Assembly: GCA_016718265.1 (NCBI GenBank)
Contig: JADKDZ010000007.1
Location: 186,001 to 250,000, forward strand
DNA from: Uliginosibacterium sp.
GTDB lineage: Bacteria > Pseudomonadota > Gammaproteobacteria > Burkholderiales > Rhodocyclaceae
Length of the DNA: 64,000 nt
Reading direction: 5' to 3'
Every line of letters begins with the position of its first letter. Position 1 is the first letter of the stretch. Both the position numbers and the translations under genes were made by a program. The notes below the pieces were generated by a model. That model was not told the origin of the DNA. It did no database searches and worked only from the letters and a program-made list of their open reading frames with translations. Positions 46,785-55,608 of the stretch are shown here, piece by piece.

Positions 46785-49493
46785 ATGGAAGACAAGCATT
46801 ACCTTTCTCCGCTGTTCGAGCCACGCAGCGTCGCCATCATCGGCGCCACCGAGCGCGAGGGTGCGCTAGGCTCGATCCTTGTCCGCAACATGCTTGGCGC
46901 GGCATTCCGGGGCCGACTGTATGCGGTGAATCCGAAGTACGCGCGCGTTCAGGATCTGCCCTGCTTTGCGAAGATAGCCGACGTCCCCGAGAAGATTGAT
47001 CTCGCCATCATTGCCACCCCGGCGAGCCAGACGCCTGAGCTTGTCGAGGCGTGTGGCGCAGCCGGCGTCAAATGCGCAGTCGTGGTCTCAACCGGCTTCA
47101 GCGAAAGTGGTGCGGACGGCACCTATCTGGAACTGCAATTGATCCGGAGTGCGCAGAAGTACGGCTTGCGGATTCTCGGGCCAAACAGTCTTGGCCTTGC
47201 GCGACCCTTGGCCGGGCTCAACGCTACCCTGGCAGAAGGGCTCGCCCTGCCCGGCTCGATCGGCTTCGTCTCCCAGTCGGGAGCCTTGTGCGCCGCCGTG
47301 CTGGACTATGCCCGTGCCAATCGCCTCGGTTTCTCCAGCGTCGTATCGCTGGGTGTATCGGCCGACCTCGATTTTGGCGAGATCCTCGACTATCTGGCCT
47401 CGGACTACCGCACCGATGCCATCCTCGTGCACGTGGAAGGAATCCGCGATGCGCGGCGGTTTGTCAGCTCGCTGCGCGCGGCAGCACGCGCCAAGCCGGT
47501 GATGGTTCTCAAGGTCGGGCACCACCCCCTGGCGTCGCGCGCTGCACATGCGCATACGGGCTCGATCACCGGAGACGACGCGGTTTTCGAGGCCGTGTTC
47601 CGGCGCTCTGGCGCCGTGCGTCTGGACTCGCTGACCCAGCTCTACAGCAACCTCAAAGGTCTGTTCCTCCACGTCCGCCCGCGCGGCAACCGCCTCGCCA
47701 TCATCACCAATGGCGGCGGCCCCGGCGTGATGGCCGCCGACCGGGCGGGCGACCTCGACATTCCCCTGGCGCAGCTCTCGCCTCAGACCATCAGCCGTCT
47801 GGGCGCAGTACTTCCGCCACACTGGCCGCGCGAGAATCCGATTGATCTGGTCGGCGAGTCCAACCCCGACCGCTACTCCGAGGCCCTGCAGATCGTGCTG
47901 GCCGATGAAGGCGTCGACGGTGTGGTATGCCTGCTCTCGCCGCTGGCCAATAGCCACCCCGACGAGGTCGCGAAACGCATCGTCGCGCTCCGCGCCTACA
48001 GCGAGAAACCGATCCTGACTTGCTGGCTGGGCGACGATCTTTGCCGCGCGGCCCGCGAGACTTTCGTGTCGGCCAATATCCCCACCTTGCGCACCCCGGA
48101 GAGCGCGGTCGATGTGTTCTCGCACATCAGCGCCTACTACCGGAACCAGCAGCTACTCTCGCAGGTTCCCGCGCCACTGGGCGATGAACGCCCACCGCAG
48201 GTGATCGCAGCGCGCCACATCATTGACCAGGCTTTGCAGGAGCGGCGCACCACGCTCATGCGCCACGAAGCGCTGGCCGTGCTGGCGGCCTTCCACATTC
48301 CGGTGGTCGAAGCCCGTGTGGTGCACGACAGCAAGGAAACCGTTGAGACTGCGATGGAGATGGGCTTCCCCGTCTCCATCCGGCCGAACGCGCCGCTGCC
48401 GGAATCACGCGCACAATTCACGGGCGGCCGCGACAATCTCGCCAGTTCGGTCGCCTTGCACTTGGCCTGTGAGGAGCTGCGCGCAGAGATCGGCCGGATC
48501 ATGCCTGCCGCACTGGCGGCCGGCCTGTGCATTGAGCCCTATGCGCGAACACCTTACACGCGGGAGCTGACGCTGCGCGCATGGCGCGACCCGGTATTCG
48601 GCCCGGTGATCGGCTTCGGCGAACGCAGCCTGGACCCCGGTTACTGGCCGGATCGCGCCATTGCGCTGCCGCCGCTCAACAGTTTTCTGGCGCGCGACCT
48701 GATGCGTCACACGCGCGCGCACAAGCTGCTCTGCGCAATGGATGGCCTGCCGGCAGCCAACATCGATGCGGTCGAGAGCCTTCTGTTGCGTTTTTCTGAA
48801 CTGCTCTGCGAGTTGCCCTGGCTGCGCGCCGTCGAAATCAATCCCTTGTATGCAGATGAACGTGGCGCACTGGTCGCCGACGCTCGCATCGAGATCGGCC
48901 AGACTGCTGCCACAGCCGGTCGTTACGAGCACATGGCCATCCACCCCTACCCGGCCGACCTGATGAGCCGCTGGACACTCGCGGACGGACGCCCGGTCAC
49001 CATTCGCCCGATCAAGCCGGAAGACGCGGCCCTGAAGCAGAATTTTGTCCGCGCCCTGTCGCCAGAGACCCGCTATCTGCGCTACATGAGCGCGATACGC
49101 GAACTGTCGCCCTCGCTTCTGGCAAAACTCACGCAGATCGACTACCACCGGGAGATCGCCCTGATCGCAGTGACAGAAGCCGATGGCAACGCGCCAGCGC
49201 AGATGCTGGGCGTCTGCCGTTACGCGACCAACCCGGATGGCACGAGCTGCGAATTCGGTATCGTGATAGCCGAGAGCTGCCAGCGCTGCGGCCTGGGTAC
49301 GCAGATGATGCACGCGCTGACGACGATAGCGCAGCAGCGCGGGCTCTCCACCATGCGCGGGATTTTTCTGGCCAGCAACGATCACATGCTGCGTTTTGTT
49401 GAAAGGCTCGGCTTCACGCTGAGTAACGACGCGGAAGATCCGACCGTGAAGCATGGCGTGCTGCGCCTTGCCAAGACGAGCGAAACCGCCTGA
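46785..49493 (+). CDS. PatZ-like protein lysine acetyltransferase (CoA-ligase-like plus GNAT)
   Basis: 902 residues. Residues 1-460 are a CoA-binding/succinyl-CoA-ligase-like region (FEPRSVAIIGATEREGALGS, TNGGGPGVMAADRAGDLDI). An ATP-grasp-like segment follows (about 480-700). The last about 175 residues form a GNAT acetyltransferase (VTIRPIKPEDAALKQNF, then GIVIAESCQRCGLGTQMM). This is the plan of PatZ/Pat enzymes, which acetylate acetyl-CoA synthetase and other proteins when acetyl-CoA is high. The start follows a short TGAGGA site. It stands in front of a gene run that ends in yeaD; pflB, with which it shares a motif, is 2.5 kb downstream. Confidence 0.88.
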   Translation: MEDKHYLSPLFEPRSVAIIGATEREGALGSILVRNMLGAAFRGRLYAVNPKYARVQDLPCFAKIADVPEKIDLAIIATPASQTPELVEACGAAGVKCAVVVSTGFSESGADGTYLELQLIRSAQKYGLRILGPNSLGLARPLAGLNATLAEGLALPGSIGFVSQSGALCAAVLDYARANRLGFSSVVSLGVSADLDFGEILDYLASDYRTDAILVHVEGIRDARRFVSSLRAAARAKPVMVLKVGHHPLASRAAHAHTGSITGDDAVFEAVFRRSGAVRLDSLTQLYSNLKGLFLHVRPRGNRLAIITNGGGPGVMAADRAGDLDIPLAQLSPQTISRLGAVLPPHWPRENPIDLVGESNPDRYSEALQIVLADEGVDGVVCLLSPLANSHPDEVAKRIVALRAYSEKPILTCWLGDDLCRAARETFVSANIPTLRTPESAVDVFSHISAYYRNQQLLSQVPAPLGDERPPQVIAARHIIDQALQERRTTLMRHEALAVLAAFHIPVVEARVVHDSKETVETAMEMGFPVSIRPNAPLPESRAQFTGGRDNLASSVALHLACEELRAEIGRIMPAALAAGLCIEPYARTPYTRELTLRAWRDPVFGPVIGFGERSLDPGYWPDRAIALPPLNSFLARDLMRHTRAHKLLCAMDGLPAANIDAVESLLLRFSELLCELPWLRAVEINPLYADERGALVADARIEIGQTAATAGRYEHMAIHPYPADLMSRWTLADGRPVTIRPIKPEDAALKQNFVRALSPETRYLRYMSAIRELSPSLLAKLTQIDYHREIALIAVTEADGNAPAQMLGVCRYATNPDGTSCEFGIVIAESCQRCGLGTQMMHALTTIAQQRGLSTMRGIFLASNDHMLRFVERLGFTLSNDAEDPTVKHGVLRLAKTSETA

Positions 49494-49534
49494 GAATCCG
49501 CCACAACCCCTGACCGATAAAGCACCCGACAGCC

Positions 49535-49843
49535 ATGCCTTCCCTGCCCGTCCAGATTGTGACCCTCGCTGAAGCCCTGCCGGAGTTCCGCGATGAGGTT
49601 TTCTCGGTGCTGAGCGAACTCGCGGAGTTGTGCCGACAGGAAGAAGGCTGCCTGCGTTTTGACCTCTATTGCGATGCGGCCAACCCGAACAAGCTCAACA
49701 CGATCGAACTGTGGGAAAGCCTGGAAGCGCACAACCGTCACCTGAATTCCACGCACGTCGGCCGAGGTGTGCTGATCCTGATCGGCAAGGTCAAAGGTCT
49801 GCCCGACATCAGGATTCTCAAGCCGCTCAATGAGCTGACATGA
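49535..49843 (+). CDS. Antibiotic biosynthesis monooxygenase (ABM) domain protein
   Basis: 102 residues, a single ferredoxin-like ABM domain: VLSELAELCRQEEGCLRFDLYCDAANPN and ELWESLEAHNRHLNSTHV. Members of the YgiN type act on quinones or similar aromatic compounds, usually as dimers. The stop overlaps the start of tag (ATGA), so the two are coupled. Substrate unknown. Confidence 0.82.
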   Translation: MPSLPVQIVTLAEALPEFRDEVFSVLSELAELCRQEEGCLRFDLYCDAANPNKLNTIELWESLEAHNRHLNSTHVGRGVLILIGKVKGLPDIRILKPLNELT

Positions 49844-50445
49844 TGGAGGCGGAACTTCGACGTTGTGCCTGGCTGGGCACCTGGGCAGGCGCGGCGGACC
49901 CGGTCTACCGTCGTTATCATGATGAAGAATGGGGCATCCCGTGCCGGGATGAGCGCCAGCTTTTCGAGATGCTGCTGCTGGAGGGTGCGCAGGCCGGACT
50001 CTCGTGGATCACCGTCCTGAAGAAGCGCGACAACTATCGTCAGGCATTTTCCAATTTTGATTCTGATGCCATAGCGGCCTACACGGAAGCAGACGTACAA
50101 CGCCTGATTGCCAACCCCGGCATCATCCGGAACCAGGCCAAGATTCGCGCCTTCATCGGCAATGCGAAAGCATGGAACGCACTGCGCGCACGCGAAGATG
50201 CTGTTGCCTGGCTCTGGCAGTTCGTCGGCGGCAGTCCCGTTCAGAATCAATGGCAAACCATCGCCGAGGTACCGGCTTCAACGCCGGCCTCCGACGCCAT
50301 GGCGCATGCGCTGAAAAAGCTCGGCTTCCGCTTTGCGGGCACCACCATCTGCTACGCTTTCATGCAGGCTACCGGCATGGTCAACGACCACACCACCGAC
50401 TGCTACCGCCATGCTGCGCTGCTGCATGCCTCGGGCGGTACCTGA
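49840..50445 (+). CDS. tag: DNA-3-methyladenine glycosylase I
   Basis: Excises 3-methyladenine from alkylated DNA. About 200 residues, starting at ATG 49840 or 49843. The zinc-binding residues are in place: RRCAWLG (Cys near residue 9), RYHDEEWG (His near 27) and NDHTTDCYRH near the C-terminus (His and Cys). The helix-hairpin-helix glycosylase core includes LLLEGAQAGLSWITVLKKR. Length is typical. Coupled to the ABM gene upstream and followed by yeaD. Confidence 0.94.
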   Translation: MMEAELRRCAWLGTWAGAADPVYRRYHDEEWGIPCRDERQLFEMLLLEGAQAGLSWITVLKKRDNYRQAFSNFDSDAIAAYTEADVQRLIANPGIIRNQAKIRAFIGNAKAWNALRAREDAVAWLWQFVGGSPVQNQWQTIAEVPASTPASDAMAHALKKLGFRFAGTTICYAFMQATGMVNDHTTDCYRHAALLHASGGT

Positions 50446-50479
50446 CACCATCAATTTTCATTCACCAGACTGTATTGAC

Positions 50480-51331
50480 ATGCCCCAAGCTCTTGCTGAA
50501 GACACCCTGTACCGCAACGCACCGGCCATTTTGCTCCGGGCCCCTGATGGCGCTACGGCGACAGTCCTGCTGCACGGCGGGCACGTTGTGTCCTGGACCC
50601 CGGCGGGTGGTCAGGAAAGGCTCTACATGTCGGAGTTGGCGCAAGTCACGCCCGGCAAGGCCATGCGCGGAGGCGTACCGGTGATTTTTCCGCAGTTCTC
50701 TGACCGCGGCCCCCTGCCCAAGCACGGCTTCGCCCGCACCCTGGTCTGGGAGAAAACCGCGGCACGAACGGGTGACGACTACGCCATGGCCTCGCTCTGT
50801 CTGAAGGACAGCGAAGCCACGCGCGCCATCTGGCCGCACGCCTTCACGCTGGAGCTCTCGGTCGGCGTAACCAGCCACCGGCTGGACCTCGAACTCGAAG
50901 TCTGCAATCTCGGTGATTCCGCATTGAGTTTTACGACCGCCCTGCACACCTATCTGAAGGTGAAGGAAGTCGAAGAAGTCCAGCTGGAAGGGCTGAACGG
51001 GCACATGTATACCGATTGCATGAAAAACAAGGTTCAACGGACCGATACCGGCGTTTTTCTCGCCATCGACCAGGAAACCGATCGTGTCTATCACGACGTC
51101 AAGCGCCCGCTGCTGATGCGCGAGAGCCACAGCGCCCTGGGGATCAACGCTGAGAACATGCCTGACGTGATCGTGTGGAATCCGTGGGAAACCGGCATCA
51201 AGAATTTTAGCGACATGCCGCCTAAAGATTTCCGCCGCATGCTCTGCATTGAAGCAGGTGCGGTAGAAACCCCGGTCACGCTTGAACCCGGTGCAAGCTG
51301 GTGGGGACGGCAGACACTGGTCGCGATGTGA
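50480..51331 (+). CDS. yeaD: Glucose-6-phosphate 1-epimerase-like (YeaD family) protein
   Basis: 283 residues from ATG 50480 (MPQALAEDTLYRNAPAILL). Aldose-epimerase fold with GGHVVSWTP, GVPVIFPQFSDRGPLPKHGFARTLVW and the catalytic-type residues in ALHTYLKV and CIEAGAV. YeaD interconverts anomers of hexose 6-phosphates. The longer open frame upstream overlaps tag in another register and is not used. Separate from the DUF4380 gene, which has a similar fold. Confidence 0.88.
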   Translation: MPQALAEDTLYRNAPAILLRAPDGATATVLLHGGHVVSWTPAGGQERLYMSELAQVTPGKAMRGGVPVIFPQFSDRGPLPKHGFARTLVWEKTAARTGDDYAMASLCLKDSEATRAIWPHAFTLELSVGVTSHRLDLELEVCNLGDSALSFTTALHTYLKVKEVEEVQLEGLNGHMYTDCMKNKVQRTDTGVFLAIDQETDRVYHDVKRPLLMRESHSALGINAENMPDVIVWNPWETGIKNFSDMPPKDFRRMLCIEAGAVETPVTLEPGASWWGRQTLVAM

Positions 51332-51540
51332 CACGCGACACCGCAGAATGTGAGCACGCGAGCGTGCTCGCTCGCACGCGAGATCGTGCGCCAGGCGCGG
51401 TCTCCCGATCCGCGCACGATGCCTTCCAGCTCACGATAAATGTGCAGGGCTGAAAGCCGCCTTCTGGCGTGCATTCGTGACGGTTGAACCCCACGGACAT
51501 TCATTTTCGCCCTGCCACTCGACAACATGCGGGGAAGACA

Positions 51541-51620
51541 TGTTGTGCACCGCACTCGTCTACACAACTATCAATGAATTAACAACAACTTAATAAGACT
51601 TAAATAATGATGCAGTGCAC
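51541..51620. promoter_or_regulatory. Paired TGC motifs around a possible upstream promoter
   Basis: TGTTGTGCACCGCA (51541-51554) and the inverted TGCAGTGCAC (51611-51620) flank TTAACA (51579-51584) and TAAATA (51601-51606), a weak promoter with a 16-base spacer. The same motif lies before the patZ-like gene. Tentative. Confidence 0.35.
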
Positions 51621-51812
51621 CTTCACATTCCTTTATCCGAGCATCCGAACATTCGATTCGGCAAGGAACGAAGCACCTACTAGCATTACGGTCAAGCTAG
51701 TTGCAGACGGCGAATCGGTGGTCTAGCGCTGCGAAATTCCCGAGTAAATTCATAGGGTAAGCAGTCGCCGAGATACAACTTCCGTTAGAAATCAAGTCAG
51801 GTTCAAATAAAC

Positions 51813-51855
51813 TTGATCTGGCTCAAGAATATGACGATTATTAGCCTAGGATAAT
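51813..51855 (+). promoter_or_regulatory. FNR-type box and -10 element of pflB
   Basis: TTGATCTGGCTCAA (51813-51826) differs from the FNR/ANR consensus TTGAT-N4-ATCAA at one position. GATAAT (51850-51855) follows, so the box centre would be about 41.5 bases before a start near 51861, the standard class II activating position. Oxygen-limited induction is expected. Confidence 0.75.
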
Positions 51856-51954
51856 GCCACACTACTGATTTGCTTGCCTTGTGCGGCGGGCAGCGAAACG
51901 TGGCCTTAACAAGGCGCTACAGAATTCAGACAACACCCATTACAGGAGGCTTTA

Positions 51955-54216
51955 ATGTCAGAACGCGACAATCTCTCCCTCGACAGTGCGGTAGCGCATG
52001 CCTGGCGCGGTTTCAAACCCGGTGCCTGGCAGCAGTCCATTGACCTGCGCAGCTTCATCCAGGCCAACGTCACCTCCTACGACGGTGACGACACTTTCCT
52101 GTCGGGCGCAACGGCCCGCACGACCGGCATCTGGGCCAAGCTCTCCGAACTGTTTGTCAAAGAGCGTGAGAAGGGTGTTCTCGACGTATCGCAGATCCCG
52201 ACGTCCATTACAGCGCACGATGCTGGCTATATCGACAAAGACAACGAAATCATCGTTGGCCTGCAGACCGATGCCCCGCTCAAGCGCGCCATTTTCCCCA
52301 ATGGCGGTTGGCGCATGGTGGAAACCAGCCTGAAGGCGTTCGGTTTCCCGGTTGAGGAGAAGAATCGCGAGATTTTCACGAAGTACCGCAAGACCCACAA
52401 CGACGGCGTTTTCGATGCCTACCCGGAAGATGTGCGCAAGGCGCGCTCTTCCCACATTGTGACCGGTCTGCCGGATGCGTACGGTCGTGGTCGAATCATC
52501 GGTGACTATCGTCGTGTGGCCCTCTACGGCGTCGACAAGCTGATGGAAGCCAAGGCGGCGGAAAAGCGCAGTCTGGACAACGCACATTCGACCGACGAAA
52601 TCATTCGCGACCGCGAAGAACTGTCAGAACAGTACAAATCCCTCAAAGAACTCAAGATCATGGCCGCCAAGTACGGCTTTGATATCTCCAAGCCGGCTTC
52701 GACCGCCAAGGAAGCCGTGCAGTGGCTGTATTTCGGCTACCTCGCTGCGGTGAAGGAACAAAACGGCGCCGCCATGTCGCTGGGCCGTACCTCGACCTTC
52801 CTCGATGCGTATTTCGAGCGCGACCAGCAAGAGGGCACGCTGACTGAAGCGCAAGCCCAGGAAATCATTGACGATTTCGTGATCAAGCTCCGGATCGTTC
52901 GCTTCCTGCGCACGCCGGAATACGACGCGCTGTTCTCTGGCGACCCGACCTGGGTGACGGAGTCCCTCGGCGGCGTCTCCGAAGATGGCCGTTCGCTGGT
53001 CACCAAGACCAGCTTCCGTTACCTGAATACCCTTTACACGCTGGGACCGGCACCGGAACCCAACATGACGGTGTTCTGGTCGCCCAAGCTGCCCGAAGGC
53101 TTCAAGAAGTTCTGCTCCAAGGTTTCCATCGACACTTCTTCGGTTCAGTATGAATCCGACGAACTGATGCGCCCGGCCTGGGGTGACGACACTGCGATCG
53201 CGTGCTGCGTGTCCGCCATGCGCGTGGGCAAGCAGATGCAACTCTTTGGCGCTCGTGTAAACCTCGCCAAGTGCATGCTGTACGCAATCAACGGCGGTCG
53301 CGACGAAGTCTCGGGCGATCAGGTCATGCCGGCGTTTGATCCGGTCAAGACTGAATACCTCGAATTCGACGATGTGATGGCCAAGTTTGACATCGCGATG
53401 GAATGGCTGGCCCGTACGTATGTGAATGCCATGAACTGCATCCACTACATGCACGACAAGTACGCCTACGAGCGTATTGAAATGGCGCTGCATGACTACA
53501 ACCCGCTGCGCACCATGGCCTTCGGTATTGCCGGTCTGTCCGTCGTGGCGGATTCGCTGTCTGCCATCAAGTACGCCAAGGTCAAGGTAGTGCGTGACGA
53601 CAAGGGCCTGATCACCGATTACGTCACCGACGGCGATTTCCCGACATTCGGCAACAACGATGATCGTGTCGACCAGTTCGGTACCTGGCTGGCTGAAACC
53701 TTCATGAACAAGCTGCGCAAGCACCGCACCTACCGTGACGCGCTGCACACCCAGTCTGTGCTGACCATCACCTCCAACGTGGTGTACGGCAAGGCCACGG
53801 GCAATACGCCGGACGGCCGTCGTGCGGGCGAACCGTTTGCACCGGGTGCCAACCCGATGCACGGTCGCGACAAGCTGGGCTTCATCGCTTCGGCCATGTC
53901 TGTTGCCAAGATCCCGTACAAGGATTGCCAGGACGGTATCTCCCTGACGTCTTCGATCGTTCCGAGTGGTCTGGGCGCTACCCGCAGCGACCAGGTGACC
54001 AACCTGGCCCGCTCGCTGGATGGCTTCTTCGGCACCACGGGTTTCCACGTCAATATCAACGTGCTGAACCGCGATACGCTGATCGATGCCATGGAAAAGC
54101 CGGAAAAGTATCCGCAACTCACGATTCGCGTCTCAGGTTACGCGGTGAACTTCATCAAGCTCACCAAGGAACAGCAAATGGACGTGATCAACCGGACCTT
54201 CCACGGCGAAGTGTGA
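51955..54216 (+). CDS. pflB: Formate C-acetyltransferase (pyruvate formate-lyase)
   Basis: Converts pyruvate and CoA to acetyl-CoA and formate under anoxia by a glycyl radical. 753 residues (E. coli 760). The active-site pair Cys417-Cys418 sits in IACCVSAMRVG. The radical glycine is Gly728 in RVSGYAV near the C-terminus. RTSTFLDAYFERD and ADSLSAIKYAKVK are also conserved. Strong ribosome site AGGAGG. Unusually, neither the activating enzyme gene pflA nor focA is adjacent, though the protein cannot work without an activase. Confidence 0.96.
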   Translation: MSERDNLSLDSAVAHAWRGFKPGAWQQSIDLRSFIQANVTSYDGDDTFLSGATARTTGIWAKLSELFVKEREKGVLDVSQIPTSITAHDAGYIDKDNEIIVGLQTDAPLKRAIFPNGGWRMVETSLKAFGFPVEEKNREIFTKYRKTHNDGVFDAYPEDVRKARSSHIVTGLPDAYGRGRIIGDYRRVALYGVDKLMEAKAAEKRSLDNAHSTDEIIRDREELSEQYKSLKELKIMAAKYGFDISKPASTAKEAVQWLYFGYLAAVKEQNGAAMSLGRTSTFLDAYFERDQQEGTLTEAQAQEIIDDFVIKLRIVRFLRTPEYDALFSGDPTWVTESLGGVSEDGRSLVTKTSFRYLNTLYTLGPAPEPNMTVFWSPKLPEGFKKFCSKVSIDTSSVQYESDELMRPAWGDDTAIACCVSAMRVGKQMQLFGARVNLAKCMLYAINGGRDEVSGDQVMPAFDPVKTEYLEFDDVMAKFDIAMEWLARTYVNAMNCIHYMHDKYAYERIEMALHDYNPLRTMAFGIAGLSVVADSLSAIKYAKVKVVRDDKGLITDYVTDGDFPTFGNNDDRVDQFGTWLAETFMNKLRKHRTYRDALHTQSVLTITSNVVYGKATGNTPDGRRAGEPFAPGANPMHGRDKLGFIASAMSVAKIPYKDCQDGISLTSSIVPSGLGATRSDQVTNLARSLDGFFGTTGFHVNINVLNRDTLIDAMEKPEKYPQLTIRVSGYAVNFIKLTKEQQMDVINRTFHGEV

Positions 54217-54221
54217 TCCCC

Positions 54222-54248
54222 AAGCGCCTCGCTTGAGACGAGGCGCTT
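54222..54248 (+). terminator. Hairpin directly after pflB
   Basis: Perfect 10-bp stem AAGCGCCTCG / CGAGGCGCTT, seven-base loop, no T run. Probably a 3'-end stabiliser ahead of the true terminator. Confidence 0.5.
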
Positions 54249-54283
54249 GCACTAGAACCTCGTCCTGCTATCAGGATCTGGCG

Positions 54284-54322
54284 CGGCCCCACATCTGGAC
54301 AGGTGTGGGGCCGTTATTGTTA
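54284..54322 (+). terminator. Terminator of pflB
   Basis: Stem CGGCCCCACA / TGTGGGGCCG (54284-54293 with 54304-54313) followed by TTATTGTTA. Confidence 0.7.
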
Positions 54323-54707
54323 GCAGCCAGCCATCCCGATCAAGCCGTCACGGGTGGCCTCGCTGCTTGCGCGATGCGGCTCTCTACCTATCCCCCACAC
54401 ACTGTTCGTGCGCCGGCTGCGCGGTGAGACAAGGTGGTCTGGATAGAGTCCGACCCCTGTATTCCTTACGCCCTGCGGGATTTTTTTGCCGCGTCGATGC
54501 CGCGACGGGCCAAGACACTGAGCATCTGCACACGCATACCCCGACAAGCACTGCCTGTTGTCACGAGCCCAAAGGCGTGACGACAACGCGTCCTGATCTC
54601 CTCTGCCTCCACCGCCATCACGCGTGCAGCTTGCCTCGGCAGCTGCGGCCGCATGCCGGACTATGGCAAGATCACGCCAAGAATCCATCTGCACAGGGAG
54701 CCCGCCC
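54323..54707. other. Stretch between pflB and nitroreductase
   Basis: About 385 bases. A minus-strand frame at 54466-54618 could give a basic peptide of about 50 residues (ends ARRGIDAAKKSRRA), but it has no ribosome site or known family, so it is not called. Otherwise nothing is seen. Confidence 0.4.
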
Positions 54708-55361
54708 ATGAATCTCGCTAGCATCGTTCATCACCGCCACGCCACCAAGGCCTTCGACCCGAGCCGCAAAATTTCCGCCGAAGCCGCGGCGCAACTCGAA
54801 GACTTGCTGCGCTTTGCGCCGTCTTCCATCAACTCGCAACCCTGGCATTTCGTGATCGCCAGCAGTGAAGAAGGCAAGGCGCGCATTGCCAAGGCTACGC
54901 AGGGGGTGTCGGCCTACAACACCCCGAAGATCCTGAATGCCTCGCATGTCGTCGTCTTTTGCGCCCGGCAGAATTTTGACGACAGCCACTTTGCTGCCGT
55001 CATCGATCAGGAAGAAGCCGATGGCCGCTTCGCCGGACCGGACGCGAAAGCCGCGCAGCTCAAGGGGCGCGGCTACTACATCAACTTTCACCGTTTCGAC
55101 CGCAAGGACACTCAGCACTGGATGGAGAAGCAGGTCTACATCGCACTGGGGACCTTGCTGCTTGGCGCATCGGCACTCGAGATAGACGCCTGCCCGATCG
55201 AAGGATTTGAGCCCGGCATTCTCGATGAGGAACTCGGCTTGCGCGCCAAGGGCCTGACCAGCATTGTCATCGCCGCGCTGGGCTACCGCAGCGCCGAGGA
55301 CTTCAACGCCAAACTCGCAAAGTCCCGCCTGCCTGCCGAGCAAGTGATCACTCGACTCTGA
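54708..55361 (+). CDS. NAD(P)H nitroreductase, NfsB type
   Basis: 217-residue FMN-dependent oxidoreductase from ATG 54708 (MNLASIVHHRHATKAFDPSR) with AGGGAG ahead. FMN-binding segments match the oxygen-insensitive nitroreductase group: HRHATKAFD, RFAPSSINSQPWHFVIASSEEG and the later IALGTLLLGASALEIDACPIEGF. It reduces nitroaromatics or quinones; the physiological substrate is uncertain. Single gene. Confidence 0.9.
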   Translation: MNLASIVHHRHATKAFDPSRKISAEAAAQLEDLLRFAPSSINSQPWHFVIASSEEGKARIAKATQGVSAYNTPKILNASHVVVFCARQNFDDSHFAAVIDQEEADGRFAGPDAKAAQLKGRGYYINFHRFDRKDTQHWMEKQVYIALGTLLLGASALEIDACPIEGFEPGILDEELGLRAKGLTSIVIAALGYRSAEDFNAKLAKSRLPAEQVITRL

Positions 55362-55425
55362 GCACGGGCGCGTCATCTCGCACAGTGACGCACCGGCCGC
55401 CTCAGTATCCGCCAGGTTTGCCGAA

Positions 55426-55470
55426 ATACCCCTTGGAGAGCCGCATCCAGCCTGGCTCTCCAAGGGGTAT
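55426..55470. other. Long perfect inverted repeat
   Basis: ATACCCCTTGGAGAGCC (55426-55442) and its exact reverse complement (55454-55470) with an 11-base loop. No T run on either side. It could be a transcript-end structure or a repeat element. Confidence 0.7.
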
Positions 55471-55608
55471 CGGGCGGGCCCCTGCGCTCGCCAGGCCTCA
55501 TAAGAATCCGGGCCACTGACTGCACCTTCTGGCAAGATACCGGCCTGGATCGACGCACAAGATGGCTCGGGATGCCCTAACCCGATGACCCCCACGAGAG
55601 GACACACC

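Larger units (their letters stand above)
51332..51954. other. Long control region of pflB
   Basis: About 620 bases without a gene. It holds two copies of a TGC-rich motif around a possible promoter (51541-51620), an AT-rich stretch near 51570-51610, and an FNR-like box with -10 element nearer the gene. A ribosome site AGGAGG ends it. The length suggests several inputs. Confidence 0.7.

Noticed and set aside
47088..48125. 345-codon minus-strand frame opposite the patZ-like gene
   Set aside because: Shadow frame without any recognisable domain or start signal.
51352..51369. GAGCACGC / GCGTGCTC palindrome after yeaD as terminator
   Set aside because: Loop too small and no T run; no good reason to call it.
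52624..54117. 497-codon minus-strand frame opposite pflB
   Set aside because: Antisense shadow of a highly expressed, codon-biased gene; no membrane, domain or ribosome-site evidence.
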